Source: Jiella endophytica (GTDB lineage: Bacteria; Pseudomonadota; Alphaproteobacteria; Rhizobiales; Rhizobiaceae). From it: DNA of 64,000 nucleotides. Position 1 is the stretch's first letter; every line of letters starts with the position of its first letter. The stretch spans positions 1 to 64,000 of the forward strand of contig NZ_SOZD01000001.1 in NCBI RefSeq assembly GCF_004519335.1, in the 5' to 3' direction. Below are positions 40,085-49,580 of the stretch, piece by piece. Made by a program: the position numbers and the translations under genes. Below the pieces are notes generated by a model. It was not told the DNA's origin. It did no database searches and worked only from the letters and a program-made list of their open reading frames with translations.

Positions 40085-41461
40085 ATGACCGCCATCAACG
40101 CCGCGACGATCGACCACGACGCCGTCCTCGCGCGATACGGGGCGGAGGTGCCCCGTTATACGAGCTACCCGACGGCGCCGCATTTTGCCGCTGACAGCGC
40201 CGGGTCGCTCGCCGCCGAACTTCAAGGCGGCCTCGATCCGCAGATGCCGGCTTCGGTCTATCTGCACATTCCGTTCTGCGACCGGCTCTGCTGGTTCTGC
40301 GGCTGCCACACCAAGCAGACCCGCCGCTACGACCCCGTCGCCGCCTATGTCGGTTCGCTGGTTCTTGAGATCGCCGCCTTCCGCCGCAGCCTGGGCTTTG
40401 CGCCGCGGCTCGGCGCGCTGCATCTCGGCGGCGGTTCGCCAAGCTTCCTGACGGGGGAGGATCTGGCGCGGATTTCCGAGGCGCTGCACGAGGCGTTCGA
40501 CTTTGTGTCCGGCGCCGAGATCAGCGTCGAGATCGACCCGTCCGACGTCACCGCCGAGACCCTGGCCGGCCTCAGGCAACTCGAAATGACCAGAGCCTCG
40601 ATCGGCGTCCAGGACTTCGATCCCGCCGTGCAGGCGGCGATCAACCGGCCGCAGAGCTTCGAGCAGACCCGCGACGTCATCGCCGAGCTGCGCTCGTCCG
40701 GGCTCGTCTCCGTCAATGTCGACGTGCTCTACGGCCTGCCGCTGCAGACGCCGGAACGGCTGGACGCGACGGTCGATCAGGTGATCGCGCTGCAGCCGGA
40801 GCGCGTGGCGCTGTTCGGCTATGCCCATGTGCCGCACGCCAGGAAGCACCAGACGATGATCCGCGAGGAGGACCTGCCGTGCCGCAAGGCGCGGCTGGCC
40901 GATGCCGAGCGCGCGTCGAGCAGCTTCCGTCTCGCGGGATACGAGGCGATCGGCATCGACCATTTCGCCCGGCACGGCGATCCCCTCGCCAAGGCAGCCC
41001 GCTCCGGCGGGCTGCACCGGAATTTTCAGGGCTATACCGCCGATCCGCACGAAACGCTGATCGGCTTCGGCGCCTCGGCGATATCGAGTTTTCCCGGCGG
41101 CTATATCCAGAACACCGTGCCGACCGGGCTCTACCGCGACCAGGTCGATCGCGGCGAGGTGCCGGCCGCCCGCGGCTATCGGCTGACCCTCGACGACCGC
41201 ATCCGCGGCGCGATGATCGAGCGGCTGATGTGCGACTTTGCGATCGGCTTCGACGATCTCACGGCGCGTTTCGGCCTTGCCGCCGCGCCCTATGTCCGCG
41301 ATGCGCAGCGACTGGCCGCGAGCGATACGCACGGCATGACCCGCATTTCCGGTCGCCGCTTCGTCATCAAGCCGGAGGCGCGCTCGCTCACACGCGTCGT
41401 CGCCTCCTGGTTCGACGCTCATCTCTTCAGCGCCGAGGCGCGCTATTCGAAGGCTGTTTGA
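40085..41461 (+). CDS. hemN: Oxygen-independent coproporphyrinogen III dehydrogenase
   Basis: Radical-SAM enzyme making protoporphyrinogen IX precursors without O2. The 458-residue product has YTSYPTAPHF at the N-terminus, the cluster motif HIPFCDRLCWFCGCHTK (CxxxCxxC), GGGSPSFL, and a C-terminal HemN domain (GRRFVIKPE). It supplies haem under the low-oxygen conditions in which the cbb3 oxidase is made, which fits the shared FNR-type box. Confidence 0.96.
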   Translation: MTAINAATIDHDAVLARYGAEVPRYTSYPTAPHFAADSAGSLAAELQGGLDPQMPASVYLHIPFCDRLCWFCGCHTKQTRRYDPVAAYVGSLVLEIAAFRRSLGFAPRLGALHLGGGSPSFLTGEDLARISEALHEAFDFVSGAEISVEIDPSDVTAETLAGLRQLEMTRASIGVQDFDPAVQAAINRPQSFEQTRDVIAELRSSGLVSVNVDVLYGLPLQTPERLDATVDQVIALQPERVALFGYAHVPHARKHQTMIREEDLPCRKARLADAERASSSFRLAGYEAIGIDHFARHGDPLAKAARSGGLHRNFQGYTADPHETLIGFGASAISSFPGGYIQNTVPTGLYRDQVDRGEVPAARGYRLTLDDRIRGAMIERLMCDFAIGFDDLTARFGLAAAPYVRDAQRLAASDTHGMTRISGRRFVIKPEARSLTRVVASWFDAHLFSAEARYSKAV

Positions 41462-41466
41462 GCCAT

Positions 41467-41497
41467 CGTCCTGCGGCCGCAGGACGCATTTCTTTTC
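41467..41497 (+). terminator. Rho-independent terminator after hemN
   Basis: A perfect 20-base palindrome (41467-41486, arms CGTCCTGCGG/CCGCAGGACG) stands 5 bases after the hemN stop and is followed by GCATTTCTTTTC. The strong stem with a T-rich tail makes it the clearest terminator in the window. Confidence 0.8.
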
Positions 41498-41665
41498 GGC
41501 AGGGCGCCATCGGGGCGAGAGGGCGCCGCCGGCCGTACCGTGGCCGGCTGCTGCCGTGATGCGATGCAATTTGAAGCTGGCGCCCCGCTGTGGCATAGGA
41601 GCGGCGGGCGGGCATCCCGATGAGAGGGTAGCCGCACTGGCTCGCCGCCCTTTCCGAGGATATTC

Positions 41666-43534
41666 ATGCCGTTTCGCACGACCATCGCCCCGCTCGTCCG
41701 GGCTCTCTTAGAGCGTGGCTACGAGGAGCCGACGCCTGTTCAGGACGCGGTCCTGGAGGAAGGCACGGAGAGCCGCGACCTGCTGGTTTCGGCCCAGACC
41801 GGCTCGGGCAAGACCATCGCCTACGGGCTCGCGATCGCGACGACGCTGCTCGGTGAAAGCGAAAGGTTTGCGCCTGAGGCCATGCCGGCGGCGCTGATCG
41901 TCGCGCCGACCCGCGAACTGGCGATCCAGGTGACGAGCGAGCTTTCCTGGCTCTACGCCCAGACCGGGGCCGAGATCGTCACCTGTGTCGGCGGGATGGA
42001 CCCCCGCGCCGAGCGCCGCAGGCTCGACCGCGGCGCCCACATCGTCGTCGGAACGCCGGGACGGCTGCGCGATCACCTGGAGCGCGGGGCGCTGAAGATC
42101 GGCGCGCTGAAGGCGCTGGTTCTCGACGAGGCCGACGAGATGCTCAATCTCGGTTTCCGCGAGGATCTGGAGTTCCTGCTCGAGGCGACGCCGGCGGAAC
42201 GGCGTACGCTGCTGTTCTCCGCCACATTGCCGAAGACCATCATGGCGATGGCGCGCCAGTATCAGCGCGGCGCCCTGCGCATCGAGGTCGCCAAGGGCAC
42301 GGCCGGCCATGCCGACATCGAATACCGGGCGATCCGCATCGCGCCGAACGAGGTCGAGCACGCCATCGTCAACGTCCTGCGCGAGGCCGAGTCGCCGAGC
42401 GCCATCGTCTTCTGCAACACCCGCGAGTCGGTCCGCCATCTCTCCTCCGGCCTGATCGAGCGGGGCTTTGCCGCCGTGACGCTGTCCGGCGAGCTCGGCC
42501 AGGCGGAACGGAACCAGGCGATGCAGGCGCTGCGCGACGGCCGGGCGCGGGTGTGCGTCGCGACCGACGTCGCGGCGCGGGGCATCGACCTGCCGAGCCT
42601 CGGCCTCGTCATCCATGCGGAACTGCCGAGCGACGCCGAAACCCTGCAGCACCGGTCGGGCCGCACCGGCCGGGCGGGCAGGAAGGGCGTCTCGGCGCTG
42701 CTGGTGCCAATCTCCCGGCGCCGCAAGGCCGAGCGTCTGCTTGCCGAAGCCAATCTTCGCGCCGTCTGGTCCGGAGCGCCGTCGGCCGAGACGATCCGCC
42801 GGCTCGACGAGGATCGGCTCCTGTCGGATCCGCTTCTCACCGAGCCGGCCGGAGACGAGGATCTCGCCGTGGCGCGGCGACTTCTGGAAAACCGCAGCGC
42901 CGAGGATCTCGCGGCGGCGCTGGCGCGGCTTTACCGCGCCCGGCTGCCGGCGCCCGAGGACGTCTTCGACCCGGGCTTCGGGCCGGACCCGAAGGCCGGC
43001 AAGGACTTCGCCGGCAAGGGCCGGAAGGGCGGCGAGGGCGAGCGGGCGGCGAGGGAGCATGTGCGCGGCGGCCCGGTGGTCTGGTTCCACATGGATGTCG
43101 GCCGGCGCAACAATGCCGATCCGAAGTGGCTGCTGCCGCTGATCTGCCGGCGCGGCAAGATCACCCGCCAGGAGATCGGGGCGATCAAGATCTACGATCG
43201 CGAGACGAAGTTCGAAATCGCCGAGAGCGTTGCGAAGAAGTTCGCGAGCACTGCCGAGGTCAGCGACGGCGACGACATCACCATCAGCCTTGCCGACGGG
43301 CCGGCCGGCGACGCGCCGCCGCGTGGCAAGTTCGGCAAGGGAAAGCCGGGGGGGAAACCGGGCGGAAAGGGCGGCAAGCCGTTTGCGGGCGGCGGCAGGC
43401 CGGAGAATTTCGACCAGCCGCGCGGCAAGAAGCCGGCACACCGCAAGGGTGCCAAGCCAGGAAGCGCCGGGACCTCGTCACCGGCCGGAGCGCCACAGGG
43501 CAAACCGCGCAAGGAGCGCCGGCCGAAGGGCTGA
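41666..43534 (+). CDS. DEAD-box ATP-dependent RNA helicase with C-terminal RNA-binding domain
   Basis: 622 residues: Q motif GYEEPTPVQDAVL, motif I AQTGSGKT, Ia PTRELA, II DEAD, III SAT, VI HRSGRTGRAG. A DbpA/CsdA-type RNA-binding domain (WFHMDVGRRNNADPKWLLPLIC) follows at about residues 470-545, and the tail is Gly/Lys-rich and low in complexity. Related to DeaD/CsdA, which act in ribosome assembly and cold growth. The 204-base upstream gap holds the hemN terminator. Confidence 0.94.
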   Translation: MPFRTTIAPLVRALLERGYEEPTPVQDAVLEEGTESRDLLVSAQTGSGKTIAYGLAIATTLLGESERFAPEAMPAALIVAPTRELAIQVTSELSWLYAQTGAEIVTCVGGMDPRAERRRLDRGAHIVVGTPGRLRDHLERGALKIGALKALVLDEADEMLNLGFREDLEFLLEATPAERRTLLFSATLPKTIMAMARQYQRGALRIEVAKGTAGHADIEYRAIRIAPNEVEHAIVNVLREAESPSAIVFCNTRESVRHLSSGLIERGFAAVTLSGELGQAERNQAMQALRDGRARVCVATDVAARGIDLPSLGLVIHAELPSDAETLQHRSGRTGRAGRKGVSALLVPISRRRKAERLLAEANLRAVWSGAPSAETIRRLDEDRLLSDPLLTEPAGDEDLAVARRLLENRSAEDLAAALARLYRARLPAPEDVFDPGFGPDPKAGKDFAGKGRKGGEGERAAREHVRGGPVVWFHMDVGRRNNADPKWLLPLICRRGKITRQEIGAIKIYDRETKFEIAESVAKKFASTAEVSDGDDITISLADGPAGDAPPRGKFGKGKPGGKPGGKGGKPFAGGGRPENFDQPRGKKPAHRKGAKPGSAGTSSPAGAPQGKPRKERRPKG

Positions 43535-43537
43535 GCC

Positions 43538-44794
43538 TCACAGCATCGTCGCGAGCAAGGCCAGCGCCAGCGCCGGCAGCGTGACAATGATGCCGACCTT
43601 GAGAAACGGCAGCGCGCCGTAGGCGATGCCCTCGCGCCGCAGGGCGATGAGCCACAGGATCGTCGCCAGCGAGCCGGTGACCGAAATGTTCGGGCCGAGG
43701 TCGATGCCGATCAGGATCGCGTCGGTCACATGCGGCGGCGCATCGGCCGCCGCCACGACGCCGCCGGAAACGAGGCCGAGCGGCAGGTTGTTGGTAAGGT
43801 TGGTCAGCACCGCGACGACACCTCCGACGACCGGCGCGGCGAGCGCCCCCGTCTCCTGAACGGTGGCCTGCAGAGCCGCAACGAGCGCGGCTTCGAGTCC
43901 GATCCCATCGAGTGCCCGGACGATGACGAAAAGCCCTGCGACGAGGACGAGGGTCGACCAGGAGACGCCCGAAAGCGCGGGAAACGGGCTGCGCCTTTCG
44001 GCGAGCGTCACGAAGGCGAGCGTAGCGGCGCCCGCCATCGCCGTCGGCAGGCCGAGTTCGGTGCCGAGCGCCGAGGCGGTCAGTAGCGCAGCGACCGCCA
44101 GGATCAGCCCGATCGCGGCGATCCGCCCGCCGCGCGAAAGCCGCGGCGTTGCGGCCGGCTGCACGATCGCAGTGCCGAGAGATTTCCGCGTGATCAGGAA
44201 CAGCGCGCCATAGGTGGCGAGGATCGCCGCGAGCGAGGGCAGGGCGAAACGGGCGAGCCACGCGCCGAGCGGCGGGATCGCCTCGCCGAAGACGACGATG
44301 TTCGCAGGATTGGAGATCGGCAGGACGAAGGAGGCGGCGTTGGCGACGAAGGCGCAGGCGAGGAGATAGGGGATCGGATCCTTCACCTTGGCAGCGCGGG
44401 CAACAGCGATGACCGCGGGCGTCAGGACGACCGCCGTCGCGTCGTTGGAGAGGAACACCGTCACCGCCGTTCCGACCAGATAGACCAGCGCGAAGAGCCT
44501 CTGCGGCGAGCCTTTTGCCGCTCCTGCCGCGCGGGCGGCGAGATAGTCGAACAGGCCCTCGCGCCGGGCGATTTCGGCCAGCAGCATCATCCCGGCGAGA
44601 AAGAGGTAGACGTCTGTGCCGGCCGCGATGCCTTGCAGGGCGTCTGCCGGCGAAAGCAGCTGCAGCGCCACAAGGAGCGCCGCACCGGCAGTCGCGAAGA
44701 CCCATTCCGACCAGCCGAAGGGCCGCAGGATGACGCCGCCGACGGCAAGGGTGGAAATGACGCCCGTTGCGGCGACGGCGACGGGTGGGCTCAA
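43538..44794 (-). CDS. ArsB/NhaD-superfamily anion transporter
   Basis: 418 residues, 11-12 helices. The helix pairs around FLSNDATAVVLTPAVIAVA and NAASFVLPISNPANIVVFG, and their repeat in the second half (LTNLTNNLPLGLVSGG and GIDLGPNISVTGSLATILW), are typical of arsenite/citrate-type permeases. No arsR or arsC is nearby, so arsenite as substrate is only the family default. It converges on the helicase with only 3 bases between stops. Confidence 0.88.
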   Translation of the reverse strand: MSPPVAVAATGVISTLAVGGVILRPFGWSEWVFATAGAALLVALQLLSPADALQGIAAGTDVYLFLAGMMLLAEIARREGLFDYLAARAAGAAKGSPQRLFALVYLVGTAVTVFLSNDATAVVLTPAVIAVARAAKVKDPIPYLLACAFVANAASFVLPISNPANIVVFGEAIPPLGAWLARFALPSLAAILATYGALFLITRKSLGTAIVQPAATPRLSRGGRIAAIGLILAVAALLTASALGTELGLPTAMAGAATLAFVTLAERRSPFPALSGVSWSTLVLVAGLFVIVRALDGIGLEAALVAALQATVQETGALAAPVVGGVVAVLTNLTNNLPLGLVSGGVVAAADAPPHVTDAILIGIDLGPNISVTGSLATILWLIALRREGIAYGALPFLKVGIIVTLPALALALLATML

Positions 44795-44801
44795 GGCTGC
44801 C

Positions 44802-45389
44802 TCAGTAGATGCCGGGGATCAGCCGCGCCGTGCGGCTGCGGTAGTCGCGCCAGGCTTCGCCGAAGGTCTCTTCCATCATCGCCTCTTCCGGCCCGATGCG
44901 CAGGAAGAACAGCGTGCCGAAGCCGACGAGCCCGGCCAGCCCGGCGACGAGATTGGGCAGAAGCAGCGCCTGTGCGAGAGCCATCGTCCAGAACGCGGAG
45001 TACATCGGGTGGCGGACGTGCCGGTAGATGCCACTGGTGACGAGTTCGTGCTTCTCGCGGATGTCGAGAGAGACCGACCACATCCTGCCGAGCGCCTTGT
45101 GGGTGAGGCGGAAGAGGACGAGCGCGACGATCAGGGCGATCATGCCGAGGCCGGTCTGGAAAGGCGAGGGGACGTAGCTCGCAAAGCGCGGCAAGCCGGT
45201 CGCGACGAAGATGCCGGGAATGATGCCGAGGCCTGAGAGCGAGATCAGCATGCGCACCGTCTCGGCCCGGCCGCGCCGTGTCGCCGCGACGCGGCGGCGT
45301 TTTGCGCGACGCTCGAACGGGTAGCGGATGACGTACCAGCCGACGATCAACAGCACCCAGCAGATCTTGCCGACGAGGACCGTGCTCAT
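44802..45389 (-). CDS. Isoprenylcysteine carboxylmethyltransferase-family membrane protein
   Basis: 195 residues, about five helices. The conserved C-terminal block HELVTSGIYRHVRHPMYSAF and later EEAMMEETFGEAWRDYRSRT carry the SAM-binding HPxY and E-R signatures of the ICMT/PEMT superfamily. In bacteria such proteins methylate lipids or other small substrates; the real substrate is unknown. It overlaps the upstream hydrolase-like gene by four bases. Confidence 0.88.
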   Translation of the reverse strand: MSTVLVGKICWVLLIVGWYVIRYPFERRAKRRRVAATRRGRAETVRMLISLSGLGIIPGIFVATGLPRFASYVPSPFQTGLGMIALIVALVLFRLTHKALGRMWSVSLDIREKHELVTSGIYRHVRHPMYSAFWTMALAQALLLPNLVAGLAGLVGFGTLFFLRIGPEEAMMEETFGEAWRDYRSRTARLIPGIY

Positions 45390-46636
45390 GCCGGGCTTCC
45401 CTCTGCCGGCGCGGTGACTGAGATATCCTTCGGCGGTTCGGGAAGCGCCTTCAGCGGCGGCCGGTCGATGCTCGCCTCATAGGCGAGGTCGCCAATCGGA
45501 TGCGGTCCCGTCAGAAGCATGTGGAAGGAATAGGGCGCCCGTCTCTCGACCGGCAGGACGAACTGCCTGTGCAGGCGGAAGAAGTCGCGCTTGATGCGCT
45601 TGTAGGTCTCGGGCTTCACCAGCTTGCGGAAATGCACCCGGACGACACGGGGCGTCCGGCCCGTCTCGATGCCGAGGGAGGTGGCGGGGTTCGACTTGTA
45701 GAAGTTGATCGGGTCGGAAAGGCCCTGGCAGTCCGTCCAGGGCACGAGCCTCTCGGTGACAAGCCGCCGCACGGCTCTCCGTTCGTCGCTCGCGGCCGGA
45801 TGCAGTGCTGTCTTCATCAAGCTGGAGCCGACGGTGAGGACATGCGGCTGCAGTCCGGCGAGGGCGGGGCGCTGCAGCGCCTCGTCGAGGGCGAGGACGG
45901 CCATGACCGCACCAAGGCTGTGGGCGGCGACGACGAGTTCGGTGCCCTTGTCCGATGCCCCTTCGCCGAGGTGCGCGGCCAGTTGTTCGGCCTGCAGCAG
46001 GATGCGGCTGCGGATCGCCGGGTTGCGGTCACGGCAGATGTCCCGCGCCATTGCCCAGTCGTCGAGGGCGGTAAAGATGTGCAGACGGCGAGCGGCGAGG
46101 AAGATCAGTCCGGCAAAGACCGCAAGGCCCGCGGTAAGGCCAACGAGCGTCGCGGCGAGGCTGCCGAGCCCTCCTGCGAGACCGGCCAGCAAGACCCCGG
46201 CGAACGATCCGAACAGCAGGGCGGCGACGAGAATGGCGATCGGGAAGAGGTAGAAGAGGCCATAGCGCCAGCTGACACGGAAATAGCGGAACACCGTGCC
46301 GGAAAAGAGAAAGTCGGCAAGGGCGAGATAGCCGGTAAGAAAGCGCCGGTAGAACGGCCGCGCCGCATAGGCGAGGATCAGGTCGCCCCAGTCGAAGAAG
46401 ACGATCTCGGTGTCGGTGCGCCAGGGCCGGTTGCCCGCCGCTGCCCCGCCGAGCCGCAGTTTCAGGCGCGGAAACAGCCCGTCCGGCCCGCTGCTGCTGT
46501 CCGGCTCCTCGACCGCGATGGCGAGGTCCCAAAGCGCCGCCGCGCTTTCCGCGCCCCGGCGAAAGCGCCGGATATGGGCGTCGGCGCGCATCGGCTCGAA
46601 ACCGGGAAAGAGGCAGACGAGCCGGCGCGTGATCAT
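45386..46636 (-). CDS. Membrane-anchored alpha/beta-hydrolase-like protein
   Basis: 416 residues. A soluble N-terminal part precedes two or more helices at about 125-185 (LFYLFPIAILVAALLFGSFAG and ATLVGLTAGLAVFAGLIFLAA). Then LVVAAHSLGAVMAVLALDEAL stands where a lipase nucleophile elbow would be; the first Gly of GxSxG is replaced by Ala. DPINFYKSN and PYSFHMLL may carry the acid and His. Enzyme activity is unproven. Four-base overlap with the methyltransferase gene suggests joint action, perhaps on a lipid. Confidence 0.7.
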   Translation of the reverse strand: MITRRLVCLFPGFEPMRADAHIRRFRRGAESAAALWDLAIAVEEPDSSSGPDGLFPRLKLRLGGAAAGNRPWRTDTEIVFFDWGDLILAYAARPFYRRFLTGYLALADFLFSGTVFRYFRVSWRYGLFYLFPIAILVAALLFGSFAGVLLAGLAGGLGSLAATLVGLTAGLAVFAGLIFLAARRLHIFTALDDWAMARDICRDRNPAIRSRILLQAEQLAAHLGEGASDKGTELVVAAHSLGAVMAVLALDEALQRPALAGLQPHVLTVGSSLMKTALHPAASDERRAVRRLVTERLVPWTDCQGLSDPINFYKSNPATSLGIETGRTPRVVRVHFRKLVKPETYKRIKRDFFRLHRQFVLPVERRAPYSFHMLLTGPHPIGDLAYEASIDRPPLKALPEPPKDISVTAPAEGSPA

Positions 46637-46770
46637 GCTTCCTCCCTTTCAAGCGCATTCATGCTTCGGGGAGGAGGCTGTAGCGCAGTCGGGCGGCGAG
46701 CAAAAGCCATCGGCCGGCGATCGCCTGCGGCATCCGCGTGATTTTTCCGGCGTTTGGCGGCGATGCCGCG

Positions 46771-47778
<1,008 letters not shown>

Positions 47779-47887
47779 TGTGTGGCTCCGGTGTCCGATG
47801 AACGGTCAGGCTTTCTGACATGGTCCCGGTCGGGGTCGGTGAAAAGCCCCGTCAGCGAGGCTGACCGCTGCGTTCACGAAGACGAAT

Positions 47888-47912
47888 GCCTCGCCACCCC
47901 GCCGGGCGAGGC
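47888..47912 (-). terminator. Hairpin after corA
   Basis: Perfect 8-base arms (47888-47895 and 47905-47912) with a 9-base loop, 13 bases past the corA stop in the minus direction. ATTCGTCTTCG follows, only moderately T-rich, so the terminator call is tentative. Confidence 0.5.
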
Positions 47913-47925
47913 CGGCCAAAGGCGT

Positions 47926-48966
47926 TCAGAGCCAGTTCTTGTAGCGGAAATAGACCAGGGGAACGACGGCCGAGATCACCATCAGCGCCAGCGCGTAAGG
48001 ATAGCCGAAGGACCAGCCGAGCTCCGGCATGTTCTGGAAGTTCATGCCGTAGACGGAGGCGACCAGCGTCGGCGGTAGGAAGGCGACGGCGGCGACCGAG
48101 AAGATCTTGATGATGGCGTTCTGCTCGATCGAGATCATGCCGACCGTCGTGTCGAGCAGGAAGGTGGTCTTGTTGGAGAGAAACGAGACGAAATCGTTGA
48201 GCGAATGGATGTCGCGGGCCATCACCTTCACCCGCGCCTTGCCGTCCTTCATGCCGTTGCCCTTCTTGCGGTCGAGGGCCAGTTGCAGGAAGGGAAGGAG
48301 CCGGTCGAGCGTCGCGAGACTCTCGCGGACTCGCGAGGTCAGGTCGCCGGCCGCGCCGATCCGCTGCAAGAGCTTCTTGAAGTCCGCCGTGCCGGTCGGC
48401 TTCTTCTTCGCCGAGGAGGAGAAGATGTCGTCGCCGATGCGGTCGAGATCGGCGGAGATCAGCTCCAGAAGGTCGGCGACGCGGTCGACCACCGTCTCCA
48501 AAAGGCCGACCAAAAGCTGCTCCGCCGTCGGCGGCTTGCCGGCCGCGCGGGCGATCTCGCCCGGCTCGGCGTTCTCCTGATGCGGCGGCAGCACGGCCGG
48601 ATCGCGGCAGAGTTTCGCGACGAAGATCTTGAAGCTCTTCGGCTCGCTGTAGCGCACGGTGACGAGCCGGCCGCGGGCGAGCATGAAGGTCACCGGGGCG
48701 AAGGCCGGCGCGCCGTTCTGGACGCCGTGGACGACGCTCGCGGTCATCACGTCGGCGCCGTCCTCCGAATAGAGCCGGCTCGACACCTCGATTTCGCTCA
48801 TCTCCTCGCGGGTCGGGATGGCGATGGCGCAGAGTGCCTCGACGGCGGCGACCTCGTCCGGCGTCGGCGATGCGAGATCCACCCAGATCGCATTCGATGG
48901 CAGGTCGCCCGGGCCGGCCGTGTCGTGGACGACCTTCGTCCCGTCGAAGCTGTAGGTCTCGATCAT
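47926..48966 (-). CDS. corA: CorA-family magnesium/cobalt transporter
   Basis: 346 residues: a large cytoplasmic N-terminal domain, a long stalk helix, then two C-terminal helices with the ion-selectivity motif YGMNFQNMPEL between them. It is a pentameric divalent-cation channel in known members. The ATG overlaps the stop of the broken doc gene by four bases, so it is the last gene of the abrB-doc-corA run and may be read from that promoter. Confidence 0.95.
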   Translation of the reverse strand: MIETYSFDGTKVVHDTAGPGDLPSNAIWVDLASPTPDEVAAVEALCAIAIPTREEMSEIEVSSRLYSEDGADVMTASVVHGVQNGAPAFAPVTFMLARGRLVTVRYSEPKSFKIFVAKLCRDPAVLPPHQENAEPGEIARAAGKPPTAEQLLVGLLETVVDRVADLLELISADLDRIGDDIFSSSAKKKPTGTADFKKLLQRIGAAGDLTSRVRESLATLDRLLPFLQLALDRKKGNGMKDGKARVKVMARDIHSLNDFVSFLSNKTTFLLDTTVGMISIEQNAIIKIFSVAAVAFLPPTLVASVYGMNFQNMPELGWSFGYPYALALMVISAVVPLVYFRYKNWL

Positions 48967-49349
48967 CCGCTCACTTTCGAATGCTGTCTCAGCCAGTCGC
49001 CGATCGCCGGCTCTTCGATGATGCCTGCAGCCACACCCATCACCAACTCGTATACGCCGGCGTTGCTGGCCACGATTTCGATCCCGTTGATGTCGAGAAA
49101 CACATAGCAGGCAAGAAACGCGGTCCGCTTGTTGCCGTCATGGAAGGGATGGCTTCAGGCAAGCGCGAACAGTTGGCTTGCGGCAAGCTCGAAAATATCC
49201 GCCTCGCCGTAGGCGAACTTGTTTTGTGGGCGGGCAAGCGCGGCTTCGAGGGCGTTTTCGTCTCTCAATCCCGCCAGACCGCCATGCTCGGCGATCTGCT
49301 CATCGTGCATTGCCTCAATCGCGGCGCGACTGAGCCACGCAAAGCTCAT
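48963..49349 (-). pseudogene. doc: Doc-type (Fic-fold) toxin gene broken by an in-frame TGA
   Basis: Read through one TGA at 49155-49157, the frame gives about 128 residues of a death-on-curing protein. The first 64 residues (MSFAWLSRAAIEAMHDEQ...) are followed directly after the stop by SHPFHDGNKRTAFLACYVFLDINGIE, which contains the catalytic HPFxDGNKR motif. Related proteins have Arg at the stop position, so a single CGA-to-TGA change explains it. The frame is otherwise intact to its normal stop, which overlaps corA. Loss of toxin activity is expected. Confidence 0.88.
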
Positions 49350-49567
49350 TTCGAAAGCTCTTTCAGGGCAGCCCGGTATTTGGCCATGGCCTTTCGCGCA
49401 GAAGTCATCTGCTCTTCGAAGGATCCATGTTTCGGCACCAGGGTCATGCCGTCGGCGTGACTGATAATCTCGATCTCGTCTCCTGCCTTCAGATGCAGGG
49501 CGTCGAGAACGTCCTTCGGGATGATTACGCCCGCTTCGCTGCCGAATTTCCGAATGACGGTTGCCAT
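49346..49567 (-). CDS. AbrB/SpoVT-type antitoxin
   Basis: 73 residues. MATVIRKFGSEAGVIIPKDVLDAL and GDEIEIISHADGMTLVPK form the swapped-hairpin AbrB fold, and the C-terminal helix should wrap the toxin. It is coupled to doc by an ATGA overlap. The frame extends upstream, but the start is set by the domain. It should bind its own promoter region just upstream, near the end of the kinase gene. Confidence 0.9.
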   Translation of the reverse strand: MATVIRKFGSEAGVIIPKDVLDALHLKAGDEIEIISHADGMTLVPKHGSFEEQMTSARKAMAKYRAALKELSK

Positions 49568-49580
49568 CGCTGTCGCTCCA

